DNA from: Hansfordia pulvinata
Lineage: Eukaryota > Ascomycota > Sordariomycetes > Xylariales
Assembly (NCBI GenBank): GCA_006538405.1
Contig: BJKQ01000017.1
Coordinates: forward strand, 248,001 to 312,000
Direction: 5' to 3'
Length of the DNA: 64,000 nt
Under the pieces are notes generated by a model. The model saw nothing but the letters and a program-made list of their open reading frames with translations. It was not told where the DNA came from and did no database searches. Both the position numbers and the translations under genes were made by a program. Shown here one piece after another: positions 1-12,013 of this stretch. Each line of letters begins with the position of its first letter. Position 1 is the first letter of the stretch.

Positions 1-1083
1 CCTAAGGAGGCACGGGAGGGTGCGACGGGAGTAATAATTCGCAACTTTGGACTGGACGCACCCTGGAAGGGGCTACCATAGTGAGTGTATAGGTACCTAA
101 TGAGGTACCGAACTCTCCTGCGGTCGAGCCATCCATCAGACAGCCATCACCGCTCTTCTCCCCCATCCACTCTCCACTCCATTCGCGTCCGAGTCTCCCC
201 ATTGTCAGATCGGCTGCGGAGGCACCTACGAGTATTCGTACATGTGTGTGCATCACCGACGACGCACCGTCAATTGGTCCCTCCATCAGCGATAGACTGA
301 CGAGTGAGTGAGCTAGCTGTCGGCATCAGAATCACCAGGCTCAGTTCCCCGCTCCCAACTTTCGCAGTCGATCACTCGCCTCGCCGGGTCCTCCCACGAC
401 ACCGACCCCGGTGCTTCTACTCTTCCAGGCACGCCTCCGTCCTTGCCTGCCTTGTATTGATTGGTTCTTACCGGGCTGGCCGGGACCCATCCGCTACTGC
501 GACCCATCTATCGCCAGCCGCTCGGCCAGACAGCACTACTCGTACATGTGCGGAGGAGGAGCACGAGTAGGTACCTCTCGCACAAGCACCCGCGCACTCG
601 CCAAACGCACTGGTCGCTCGTCCTGCCCAGCAGCACTCGCACCACCACTCGCACTTCAATCGGGTTGTGCCTGGACTCCTGCTGCGTGACCCTCGCCAAC
701 GCTGCCGTCCACATCCACATCCGCCATCCCCGTCCGTACGGTGCCTGCGCTCCGTGTCATCATGGTGCCGTGAGCCTCTTCACCCACTCGTCACACCCCA
801 GCCCGCCGAACGCGCCTGTTTCCGACCACCCGCTGCCGTCGCTGCCGTCGCTGCCGTCGCCCACAATCCCCCGTTTCGTGTCAGCCTGTCTCTCCGCCCG
901 CGACCGTCAGCTGACCTCCACCATCACCACCCTTCCCATCCCACACGGCGACAGCTCCGCCGCACAAATCCCCGATTCTGGCGGCCGCCCTGACGGTCAT
1001 CTCCTTAGACCGTCCGTACGAGATCCCGCCTTGCCCTGCCGCGCCGTCCCCGACTTGCCGCCGCTTGCTGGCTGCCGACCGCC
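1..1083. other. Upstream region of the Mga2-like gene
   Basis: No gene is recognisable. The last 600 bases before the start codon at 1084 are rich in C and pyrimidine tracts and in short CTGCCGTCG repeats (about 833-858), as expected for a long fungal promoter and 5' leader. Copies of the TACGAGTA-type motif lie near 228-242 and 538-575. Open frames here are GC-driven and lack protein-like composition. Confidence 0.55.
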
Positions 1084-4000
1084 ATGCACACCCACCAGTC
1101 CTACGGGGAGGATACCCTCCTCCCCAATGACCCCGGCTTGCTCCCATTCGACGAATTCGAGTTCATCAACGACGAAGAGGATCAGCCGTCCTTGTTCAAC
1201 TCCTACGGTCTCTTCTCCGGAAACCCCAACGACAGCACATTCTGCGATCCAAAGGCTCTGCTCGGCGACCCTCCGCAGACGCAGCAGCCCGTCTTTCCGA
1301 ACCTCGTCGCCGGCGTCCCTCCCCCATCCCACCGGGGCAGCAGCTCCTCTTCGTCCCACGAGACCACAGATTCCTCCTCGTCGAACAATGCGAATGATGC
1401 CGCTGGTGATGTCATGATATTGGACCACCAGAACATCGACCTCGACCTCGCACCAGCCAACGCCGGAGCCATGTTGAACCACGATATGTCGGGTGCTAAT
1501 GAAGACCTCCATGAGATGTTTGATTTCGACAGCGCCTCTAGGAGCCCTAGTCCACCCCAGTTTGCGAATGTTAATGTCACGACGTCGCCCAAGCCCAAGA
1601 AGAAGAGGAGCAAGGGTCAATCCAAAGCGCGCTTCAACCCCAACGTTCGTTCCCTTGTCGGCCGGAGGACGAGCGCATTGCTGACCTTGTCCCAGTACTC
1701 CATCGTGCAGCCCATAAATGGCCTCGAAAATAACCCCCGAGGGAACTCACGCCAGGGTCTGAAATGTCCTACAGCCAATCAGGCTCGCCATCCGGTCAAT
1801 TTCACACGCCACCTCCCGAACGCCAACCCTTTATTTTCGGCAGTCTCAACGGCCTTCCTGCGGGGGCTCAAGTCCCATTGCACCAGAGTTCCAATCGCAC
1901 CAGTCCAGCGCAGTTGACATCCAGACAGAAGGGCGCTTCGCAAAAGAATGGCTCTTCTCGGCCTCATCCGAAAACCTCGGCCAACTCCCTACCGAAAATC
2001 ACGATCCACCATACACAAGCCAAGTCGCGGGTAGAGACGCAGATCAACATTATGATATTGATTAACCATTTACCGCCGAGCATCAAGAACCTGCACTTGC
2101 CTCCGCATACGATCTCCAAATCGAAGCTACTTGCCAAGCTGCCCGGCTTCGTTCCCTCGCCCGATACCTACGAAATGACCACGATGCTCGTTTCCAGCAG
2201 TGCCATGACCGACCCCGATCTCCAGGAACGCGCCTTCCGCATTGCCGCAGCGGCCAAGTATGACAAGAACGGAATCAACATGAACGACAGGGGCGTGAAA
2301 GGGGAGTCCGAGGAGGAGAAGAGCCCGCAGAGAGGTGACGGCATCATGATCTGCCAAGGGTGCATGCAGCGAGAGAAGAAGCGATCGAATCGGAAGAAGC
2401 AAAAGAAGGCTGAGGAGGAACAGTTGTGGGAGCGCTATGAGGCAGCCAGAGTCGTGGTATTCAACACTGCCGAGGTTAAGGAATGGCAGCCCGTCACTCC
2501 CATGATGGCCGACCCGACGGGCGCTGGCCTCCTTGACAGTGTTCCAGAAGGGACCTACCATATCGAAGCTCCCATGCGCATCACCTGCTACTGCCGACAC
2601 CACAACGAGAAGATGGGATTCCAGGTTATCTTCACCCTCAAGGACTGGCAAGGCACCTTGATCTCTCAAGCCATGTCTTCTTCAATCATGATCACAGACG
2701 ACCACAAAACCCATCCGAATCCTGTGGGGCCGAATCCCGCGACCGCCCAGGGACTCCCCGCGAAGAGGAAAACAACACCCACTACCGAGAAGCCGCCTGA
2801 TTTGGCTCCAAATGGGCGAAAGGTGCCCACCGCGACAGAGCAAAACTATTTCCCCCAAACAGGTGTCCCTCCGGTCGTGGCACCAGCCCCGAAATCCAGC
2901 AATTCGACACCGCAGATGTCGCGACAACCTTCACCCAGCATGGCTCCAAATGTTGCCCCTGGTGCCTCTTCCAAGAGGCGCAAGATGAGTTCCAATAAGG
3001 TCCCCAGCGGCCTTACCATGACGCGCATGGACAATCAGCAGTCGCCGGGTGCATCATCGGGCGTCCAAAGCGAAGCACAGACGCCCATTGTGCCTACCCC
3101 TACCGCTACGTCTCCATTTTCGCCCGGGCTCGGCAACTTCAGCATGAACGTGGACGGGATGTTCTCGCCTGCTGCGTCAGGGCAGCAGCCAGCCCGTGAC
3201 CAGTTCTGGAATATTCCCCCAGGGGCTTTCGGAAACCCCGGCGTTTCGGCGAATAACGGCGGCACTACTGCCGAGCAAAGATTTCCCTTCACCCACCAGT
3301 TCCCGAACAATATACCTCAGCCATTGGCCGCCGAGGCATCAGACGTTGTCAACCGCAGCCGCAATGCCAGCCCGAACCGCCTGCAAAGCCCCCAGACCGG
3401 CCTGCTCACCCCCACCGCAGCACCTATTGCTGCCGCAACACCCGACCCGCCCATGATCTACAAGATCATCCCAGGCGAGGGGCCCAAGTCTGGCGGTGTG
3501 GAGGTGACGATTCTCGGTCGTGGCTTCACCAATGGTGGCATGGAAGTCAAATTTGGCGACAATCGCGCCCCCAGCGTTGCCTACTGGAGCGAAGCCTCGG
3601 TTGTGTGCATGCTGCCCCCTTCGCAGGCAGGCGGCGTCGTCCCCGTCAGCATCAGGCTCATCAATGCTCCGCCGCAAAATGGGTTTGGAAACCAACAAAA
3701 CCCCCTGTTCCGGTACATTGACGACGATGAGAACCGTTTGCTCCGCACCGCCATGGCTGTTCTTGGTGGCAAGCTTGGAGGCAAGATCACAGACGTCGGC
3801 GACATCGCTCGCAACATCATCTACGGCATGCCTACCGGTGGCGGCGGTGGTCACAGTGGCAATGGTCAGTACAACGGAAGCTCTGGAGGGCAATCCGGTG
3901 GCCAGCCCGGCAACAACTTCGGCCTGCAAGACTCAGATGTTGATATCGAGACGTCGCTGCTGCGAGTGCTTGAGCTTATCGACTTTGATGACAGCCCCAC

Positions 4001-5275
4001 CAAAGCGAACCTGAACCTCAGACGAACCAGCGGGCACACCATGCTGCACTATGCTTGCTCCCTCGGTTTGACCCGCTTCGTCGCAGCCCTCCTGTCGCGG
4101 GGCGCCAACGTCGCCATAGCTGACAGGGGAGGATACACTCCTCTTCACATGGCCGCCATGAACGATCATCCTGAGATTGTGCGGCGCCTCATAGTGAAGG
4201 GTGCAGACCCGTCGATGCGTTCACTCTCTGGCCAGACCCCTGCCGACGTTGCACAATCCAGAGAGGTCATCACGATCCTTCGCCGCATTGGCACCCATGC
4301 GAGGTCGCGGAGCGGAGGCTCACTTCACAGCCGTGCAAACAGCGCTGGCTCCCTGCGATCTCTCTGGGACGGCCCGGACGCCTCCGCTGCTCGACGACAA
4401 GAGTTCTTGGACGACGAAGACAGCAACGAGTCGGAGGATACCGACCCGTACGAGGTTATTAACAGCGACGATGAGACCCCTGTGAGGATACTGAAAGAGA
4501 AAGACCCGGCCGCCGATGTTGCCAAGTCGATTGCGGCAGCCATGGCAGCCTACCCGGGTCAGGTCACTGCCCAAGTACACGAATTTCTACAGAACCTGCA
4601 GTTGCAGATGCCTCAGAATGTGCAGGCCATCCTCCAAGATGCGCAGGCTTACAAGCCCTCTATGCCGTCACCCCAGGTCATGCAACGGATATCCTCCTTC
4701 GTCCCGAACATCAGGAGCCCACGCCCCGGCGGACGGGGCTCACCTTCACCCGAAAGGTCATCCGAGAGCAGGGTCCAGTGGCCTTCTCTCTTCGGCGGCA
4801 AGGAAGCCCCAAGGAACAACCACCGGCTTATGACGAGATCTATCCCCGGGAAGATCTTGACACGAAGCATGCAGGGCTTACGGAGGCGGCGGCGGAGGCG
4901 GCGGCCGACGAGAAGTGCGCCGCGACTTTCGACTTGGCGTGTGAAGAGGAGACGGCCGAGGTGGAGGCCTCTCAAGCAACTGTGCTGCACGTTGGCCGCA
5001 AGAAGGCGATCACTCGGGAACAGCAAGAGACGCTACAAAGGGCGCACGCTGCCAGTCTCAAGACTGGCAGCAGTGACAAGATGCTGTGGTTTTTCTGGAT
5101 TCCACTTCTGATCTGCGCAATCCTGCTCAGCATCTCCCCCATCGCCGCGACGGAGATGATCGCTGCCGCTTTTAATTCGGCCGTCCACGCCTTCCACACG
5201 GCCAAGCACCACGGCTACCCCGTCCTGGGAGAGATTAGGGCTCTGCCGGGACGGCTTAATCTGGGATTAACTTGA
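1084..5275 (+). CDS. Mga2/Spt23-like membrane-anchored transcription factor (IPT + ankyrin)
   Basis: Large regulator of about 1380 residues resembling yeast Mga2/Spt23, ER-anchored precursors that are released by ubiquitin-dependent processing and control fatty-acid desaturase and hypoxia genes. Seen here: an acidic Ser-rich N-terminus, a Lys-rich stretch (about 1590-1640), the conserved N-terminal domain (about 2020-2700), a disordered Pro/Ser region, an IPT/TIG immunoglobulin-like fold (about 3448-3670), two clear ankyrin repeats (about 4030-4255), the PPAYDEIYP motif (about 4818-4845), and one C-terminal hydrophobic segment (about 5080-5150) that would anchor it. A typical 51-nt intron (1645-1695, donor GTTCGT, branch GCTGAC) is likely near the 5' end, but the frame then needs a further shift near 1735 in a C5 run. 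A single intron 1616-1755 is the alternative. Near 4800-4812 the frame also shifts by one missing base just before PPAYDE, with no room for an intron. Start ATG chosen as first in the open frame. Family call is firm; exact junctions are not. Confidence 0.85.
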
Positions 5276-7372
5276 TGAACCTAGTTCCTTGGCAGGGTGG
5301 TTCTTGTGTTTGAACGGCGGCATTCATGAACTTGACTTTTTTTCGTGTTTTGTGTTTGCATATAGCTCGTGGTCGAAGGCCACGGGAAGTGGCGGGTTGT
5401 CGGAGCACGGCGTCTTTGGCGGACCCTGCATGATGGGTTAGATACGGTGGTATGCATCAGGGTATATTTATCTTATGTAGAGTCTAAAATTCATGTCATC
5501 AGGAACTGCGCGCAATGATTGGGCAGTGAGGATACGGTTGAGACTACTCGCGGGGCTTTTGGTGAGTACTTGCTTCCCCCCGAGCTGACTGCATGTGAAG
5601 CGATTCTGTAGAGAGAGGCTTGTGTCAGCTTCGTGAGCATTCATTGCCGCGACATGGACGTAGCCGTGACTTCATGGGACAGTCCGTCTCCCCCACCTGT
5701 CCCTCTCGGCCGGCCCTCGGGTGGGTGGGAGGCCGGGCCAGCAGCTCTGCGGTCAGGCGCGCAAAGGCAAATCCTTTACCCTGGAGGAGTGGTGGGGGAG
5801 TCCCCGACGCCTTGCACCTCGTTTCCCCGCGCCTGCGCTGTGTTGGAGCAGACGGTAGAAGAGACCTTGTCTTGTTCTGCAGGCTCGTCGAGGAAGATGG
5901 CAGCAGCGAGTGTCGAGGGCTGGCGTTGACGCCTGCGCGGCTACGCGGATAGGGGGCCGCCGGCGGCGGCGGCGGCGGCGAGGCTGTTGGGACGCTAGAT
6001 AACAGCTTGGTGCGCCATCATGTGCGTCTGCTTCGGTCATTGGTTGCGTTGGGAAGAGATCATGTCTGTGGCCTGTGTAATGGGTAAGTCACAATGTCAC
6101 TTTCTTATCTTGTGGCTTGCTCGCCATCCTTCCACTCTTTCTTGTGGTGAGTTTCCCTTTCCCATTACTTCACGGGTTCGCAGTCCGTGTCCCGGAGACT
6201 TGTCTCACCTGGTGACGTTTCCCAATGGAGCTCTCGAGTCCCGTGTCTCTGCGTCGTCAGAGCAAAGCGAGCGATAGCCGGCCTGCGGTTTGTGCCTACC
6301 AGGTGAGAAAAATGGCGGGCGTTTCGGGGTTGAACATGAAGCTGCAACCCAACAAGGGGCCGTGGCGCATCAAAATGAGACTAATGGACGGGGCTTGCTG
6401 ATATGTAACCCACGTGGCCTAGGCGGTGACAGTCCACGGAAGGCGTCGGCCATGACTGCAGAAACACTACGCGCATGTTTTGCAAAGCGATGCAAAGTAG
6501 ATGGTATGAAGCGGGTTATCGGCTGGCCGGCGGCAGCCCCTGTATCACCAGCCGCAGGATAGACCACGATCCGAGTCTCCAAGCGCTCGCGAAAACGCTC
6601 CCGTCAGAGCAGGAAGACTTGTCCTCGCCCAAAGGCGCGCAGGGCCTGGACGGTATACGGTCCCAACGTCCCGCCGAGGGCAGAGCCGGGCGCGCGTAGA
6701 CAATTTGGCTTCGTCTACCAATATGTGCACAGCATGCTCGTGCTTCATCCCTCACCCCGTTGCTGCGGCGACACGGCTATGCAGACCGTCAAGCGCGGCG
6801 AGGCTATTTTGAAAGCCTGAGTTATCATGCCCTCCCACGAGATGCCCGCGTCCCAACCCCCCATGAACGTCGATATTGGGACATCCGACGACGACAACGA
6901 CCCGAGGGAGAGCAGCCGTCCGCAAGGCCAGCCGGCCCGAGCCCCCCTCACGCGTCTGGCATGGGAGGGTCCGGAAATGGTAGCCCGGGGCCCTGCTCGG
7001 CTTTGCCGACGGAGAGCACGTGGCTGGCGAGGTGGAATCAGACGATGGCCCCTCCGCCCTGCCTCGGAAAAGCCGTGGGCGGGCAGAGCTCGGGCACGTA
7101 CCTGCCTACTCGTATGCACGGCCAGGCCGACGAGCAAGGCACACTCTCCATCTCTGTTTCTGATCCTTCTGCCATCATCTGGAGGGGCCGGGGCGAGGTG
7201 TGGCCGAGGAGTGCGCGGGCCAACGGACGGACGACGTGACCAGCTGCTAGGACAGGATGGCCGCACCACAAACCTACTTTCGACCTGCCGGGATGCCCGT
7301 GTTTCCGTGTCAGATAAAACACGAGAGTGATGGCAACGGTGGGGATAAGGGGGCCCGAGGTTTTCTTGTGGT

Positions 7373-7393
7373 CCCCCCCCCCCCCCCCCCCCC
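7373..7393. repeat. Poly-C run (21 C)
   Basis: An uninterrupted run of 21 cytosines in intergenic DNA. Its true length is uncertain because runs of this length are hard to sequence. Confidence 0.9.
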
Positions 7394-9446
7394 TCCCTTG
7401 TAGGCCGGCCCGGGAGAGGGCCGGGATGGACGCTGGCGGGGGCTCCGGTCGGGCAGATGAAGGATAGGACATGGTATCTACATGCCGGGAACCACACAGC
7501 CACATCGTCTAGGGATGGCTCTGCTTGGGAGAGCAAGCCGAGCCCTCGTGGGCACGTGGCCGGGGCCGGGAGTTGCGTCTGCCTTCCGCCGGGCTGGGTA
7601 GAGGCTTAAGCGCGGCAAGCTTGGGAAAGGTAGGCCACGGATTTGGATGACGGGCCAGGACGAGCGAGATGAGATGGCAGCGGGGGGTTGAGTCGGGTTG
7701 ACTGACGATGGTGGTTCTGACACTGAATGTTCATCCCGTCGCTGGTGGCCTCCAGTACCACTGGATGGACCCAACTGCGGTCCAATGAAATCCAGGCTCT
7801 CACTTGACGTACCTCCCTCAAGTGCTTGGTGCCGTGCCTTTAAATCCAACGCGGGGGTTCCAGTCTCAAGCGCTGGAGAACATTACAGCTGCAAGCGACA
7901 GCGACAGCGACAGCGAGGTGGCTGCTTCCGTTTGCCGGGGATTTCCATGCGCCTACTTCCGCACTGGGCTGGCTGAAACACAGACTGACGATATGCAGCC
8001 CCACCCTGACTCGAGAGGACCAACGGGCGGGTGGGTCTCTCCGACTTGCAAAGGTCGGTCGTTTCCCGTCCGCACGCCGTTAGGCACCGTGGCACCGAAG
8101 GAGGTACTTTCAGGCCCGACGGAGATGGATGAGGCACGAGTGACAGTCAATGCCAGCCACCCAGCCTACGGTTGTTGCCGTCTCCGTCTTCGAAATGCCC
8201 CTCTTGCCCTTGTATCACGTGCATGGAAGCGACTTTTCCATGTGTGCATTTCAAGGTTGGAGCCTCCAGTCCTGATCAACACACTGACCCGGCTGAGGCA
8301 ACCCCTGCGCCCTTCGTTCATGCGCCCGCCCAGGGTACAAGGCGCCTCCAAGAGCGCTGGTGGCAAGACGTGGCGATGCGCTCTTTGCTTCTTGGAAAGC
8401 CCCGGAAGAATAGGTAGTCACTGCCGGTAAGCAACAAGAAAGAAAGATACCCAAGTCACGTGGCATTCTTTTCTAGAACAGCAAAACCTTGCTGGGCCTG
8501 GCTGGCAACCCGTCTCTACTCGAAACAAGCACACGATGCCGGCCGAAGATGCGGCGGGTGCGGCTAAGAATAATCACACAAGATCGGCATCTGGACCGTT
8601 CGACGCCACGCCCCCATCTCGTACGAATAACCTAGATGCTGCTACGCGTACCTACTTGGGACGCTGATGAATTATATGCTATTCTTGTCCTTTGCCCAGC
8701 AACATTCATGGGCCAGGTGGCGAGAGAAAGAAGAAGAAGAAGAAGGGACAAAAAAAAGACACTCCGGCAATTGGCAGCCGGTGATGAGTGGATGTTTGGC
8801 CGTACTTGTAAGTGGCCCGCATTTTTAGCGGATACGAGGACTCTTGATCGTCGCCTCTTCCGTAGCAGGTGCGGGCAGAGAAAGGTGAACGATGATCTGC
8901 AACCCAGGGTGCCAGGTCGGTTCGCGGGCTGCGAGTGGTCTTGCGTTGTTTCGCCGCCACTGGACTCATCTTTTGATGTCATGGGCGCCCCAGACTCGCC
9001 GAGAATGCGGTACGAGCAGTTATACTCGTAGTGGTTCAACCAAACCCCGGAGACGAAGCACTGTCACGCGTGTTAGAACAGACACCTTGCTCGGCTTGTA
9101 CGAGTAGACATGACCTGAAATGCATGCACGACATGCGGAGAAGAGGACTCGTCTCGCTGCAGCCTCTCATCTCGCTCCGCAGTCCAAGTCGACTCGGACA
9201 TCTCCAGGCGGCCAATCAGGTGGGTGGGGCCAGTCGACTTTCAAGATTGCGATCAGAACATGGACAGGGGTCGTCGGAGGTGCTATCGACAAAAGGAACT
9301 AGAGCCGCCCGAGGTGCAGATTGCCCGGCAGAGCAGCAACAGACGGTGCGCGGCAAAAGAGGGACAGAATGGGGGAGGGAAAAGGCGTTTGCTAGTAGGT
9401 ACTCGTAGTACTATGGCGGGCGGGCATCCAGCGAGAGCCGGGCGAG

Positions 9447-9490
9447 TAGAGTACTCGTACGAGTACTTGTACTTGTGCACACGAGTATCG
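9447..9490. repeat. Dense cluster of TACGAGTAC-type motifs
   Basis: Overlapping GTACTCGTAC, GTACGAGTAC and TACTTGTACTTGT units follow each other here, giving imperfect inverted symmetry. The same short motif recurs in most intergenic regions of the window. Confidence 0.75.
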
Positions 9491-9787
9491 TAGCAGAATT
9501 CGGGGAGTTCTGGTCGTGCTACGAGTATTCTGGGTTGGTCCGGTCTGCAGGAGCACGGGGCAATTTGACCATTGTCTTCCTACCGCGTCATTCACTCGGT
9601 AGTCCGGGGAGCGGTGCTCTCGTGGCCGGGTCACATGCGTGCGTACCAGACGACGCGAGGGCTTCCTGGCGAGATGTAAGAGTAGTGGCGGCTGGAGAGA
9701 CTGGTGCGACGGCTGGGCAAACGGGCGTTAAGAGGGTGGCTGGGAGTGTAGTTGCTAACGGAATTATTTGCACAAAAGGCTGACTGT

Positions 9788-9858
9788 GGTGGTGATGGTG
9801 ATGGTGATGGTGATGGTGATGGTGATGGTGATGGTGATGGTGATGGTGATGGTGGTGG
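9788..9858. repeat. GGTGAT hexanucleotide minisatellite
   Basis: About ten to eleven near-perfect tandem GGTGAT units, read as Gly-Asp on one strand and Ile-Thr on the other. No flanking coding signal, so the apparent peptide is not taken as a gene. Confidence 0.95.
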
Positions 9859-9950
9859 CCAGTGCCGGCGTGTTTGTCAGGCGGGACGTGGCGTGGCTGA
9901 CATAGCGGTCATCAGTGGTCAGTATCAGTGGCCAGTGATGGCTGGGACGG

Positions 9951-9990
9951 ACCAACCAACCAACCAACCAACCAACAAGCCCCCCCCCCC
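9951..9990. repeat. CCAA tandem repeat followed by poly-C
   Basis: About six tandem CCAA units are followed within a few bases by a run of 11 C. Intergenic. Confidence 0.9.
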
Positions 9991-10747
9991 GCCAGCAACA
10001 CAACAAGTCATCGTGCATTTCGCATAAGAGGAGCCCGGCACCCGGGCCCCATCGTGGCTGTCAAGCGAGCGGCAAACGTTGGCGAAGAGAGAGGCCGAAG
10101 AGCCGGGCATCCCCGTCGGCCAGAGATCGACAACGAGGGGCCCAAGTACTCACTCGTACGAGCACCCAACTACGCCAACCTCATACAATAAAAGATGCAT
10201 TATATGGATGGATTCAATGAAATGGCGTGCATCTCGAGCCGGGAAGGTTGGTTCTCGATGAGTGTCGTACAGGGTACCTAACTTGACGGGGTACTCAGGT
10301 GCTCGTCCCAGGAACGGACAATTTCATCAGATCCTCGGGTTCCTGTCTGCAGCCGTCGATATTGACACATGCCTTTCGCTTGATCACTACCTCCTAATGT
10401 ACGATTTGCACATGCTGGGCGCTCGCTCACCCATGCATTTGCAGCGTCAGCGAGCGACCGCAGCGCCTGCACAGCCGCATTGATGGCGTGGGGGATGACG
10501 GTGGGGATGACGATGGCCTCCGTCGCGGGTTGATTGACGGTGGTCTCTGCACTTGCAACCGCAACGCTTCAATATGGCCAGGCCCGGCTCATCAGTCGGC
10601 ACGGTACCTGAGTGCCTCGTGCACGAGTCCCTACATCTCGTACCTGACGGATGCGGATTGGAGGACTGACCAGGTGGTGAATGCATCTGGGCTGGGCTGG
10701 GCACGCACGCACGCTAGGGCACCACCACCTCTTCCGATGGTGGTGGT

Positions 10748-10770
10748 GGGGGGGGGGGGGGGGGGGGGGG
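10748..10770. repeat. Poly-G run (23 G)
   Basis: Uninterrupted run of 23 guanines just after a short TGG repeat. Intergenic. Confidence 0.9.
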
Positions 10771-10867
10771 ATGCACGGGCATCTACATGTGCCTCAGTAG
10801 CCCTGTGCCCAGTACCTCATGTACTCGCAGATCCAAGGACGACATGTTCGAAGTACTGGACCCTGCG

Positions 10868-10895
10868 CCACCGCCGCCGCCGCCGCCGCCGCCGG
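10868..10895. repeat. GCC trinucleotide repeat
   Basis: Perfect CCG/GCC repeat of about nine units, outside any recognised gene. Confidence 0.85.
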
Positions 10896-11986
10896 CCACC
10901 AGCCACCCCATCTCTCTCTGTCTCTCTCGCCGCAACGGCTTTAGCGCCCTACGAGATGCGTCTGGTGAGAGCGACAGTCGGACAAGATCCGTAGACTCTT
11001 GTCGACGTGATTGTACCAAGGCTCAGCACGGCCCTGGAAGGGTGCTTGACAAGAGCATGTGGAAGACTGCTCGCGGACGCAAGGACGAATATTGTACTCA
11101 TAATAAGGGTACTGGTCGAGGCATCCCTCGCCAGAGTCCCCGTGCTCGCAAGCCACGAGCAAGGCATAAAGCTGGAGTCCCTTCCGTCCTGCATGTGGAG
11201 ATGGCCACCTTACCTCGTACACGAGTAAACGGCAGTATGAGTACTCGTACGTACGGGTACTTGCAGGGCAGGTTCTTGCCTGGCGTCTCTCGTGGCTCAT
11301 ATGGTTGGCATCCGGGCCGAACGCAGACGTCCAAGGTCCCTCCTCGCAGCCCTCCCCATCATGGCAGCCAGCCAGGAGTCGCTCACTATCCGTACGAGTA
11401 CTATCCTACATGTATCCGTGGTATGTGCATGCCCGTGCCTTGCGACCCTGGCGCGCCTGGCTGGCCACGCAGGGACAGACAGGACAGGGACAGGAACGAG
11501 AACAGGAACAGGGTAGCAAGGAAGTTCGGTATCTTGGCAGTACGAGTACTCTTACGAATGTTCCCAGGGCCGCCAACGGAACTAGGTCACTTGAGCTGCG
11601 GAGCCCACCCGAGCCATCAATCGAATCACCCATAACAACCCGTCCCCTGGAAATTACCTGCACACCTAGACAGGGAGGTACGCGCACGGATGCCCCCGGC
11701 TACCTCTGGTCTTTGCCAGCACATCGCACGGCCACACCCTATAGGTAGGCAGCGCGGCTGGGGTGTACCTCACCTGGAATCGTTTCGGTACCGCTCTCTA
11801 GCCTGGTCCCCGCCGCGCCTGCCCTGGCGTGGCCTGGGCTGCCCTCTGTGCCTCTTCCGACTACGAGTGCTCGTTGGACCTTCCTAGTCCGAGAGTCCTG
11901 GGGCCCTCCAAAAGGTGGTTACGCTTATTAGCCCCCCTCCTCCCGCGCGCCCGCCCGCCCTCGCTACCAGTGGGACCTGATCACCT

Positions 11987-12013
11987 CAGCCAGCCAGCCA
12001 GCCAGCCAGCCAG
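11987..12013. repeat. CAGC tandem repeat
   Basis: About six CAGC units, running directly into a TACGAGTACCTACC motif. Confidence 0.85.

Noticed and set aside
461..1417. 318-residue open frame on the plus strand
   Set aside because: Overlaps the Mga2-like start in another frame; rich in Pro, Ser, Thr and Arg, with no domain. Explained by GC-rich composition.
6745..7536. 263-residue open frame on the minus strand
   Set aside because: Reads through the C21 run as poly-Gly; no recognisable domain, several overlapping frames of similar length.
10787..11635. 282-residue open frame on the plus strand
   Set aside because: Runs through a GCC repeat and several TACGAGTAC motifs; composition unlike a protein and no splice-supported extension.
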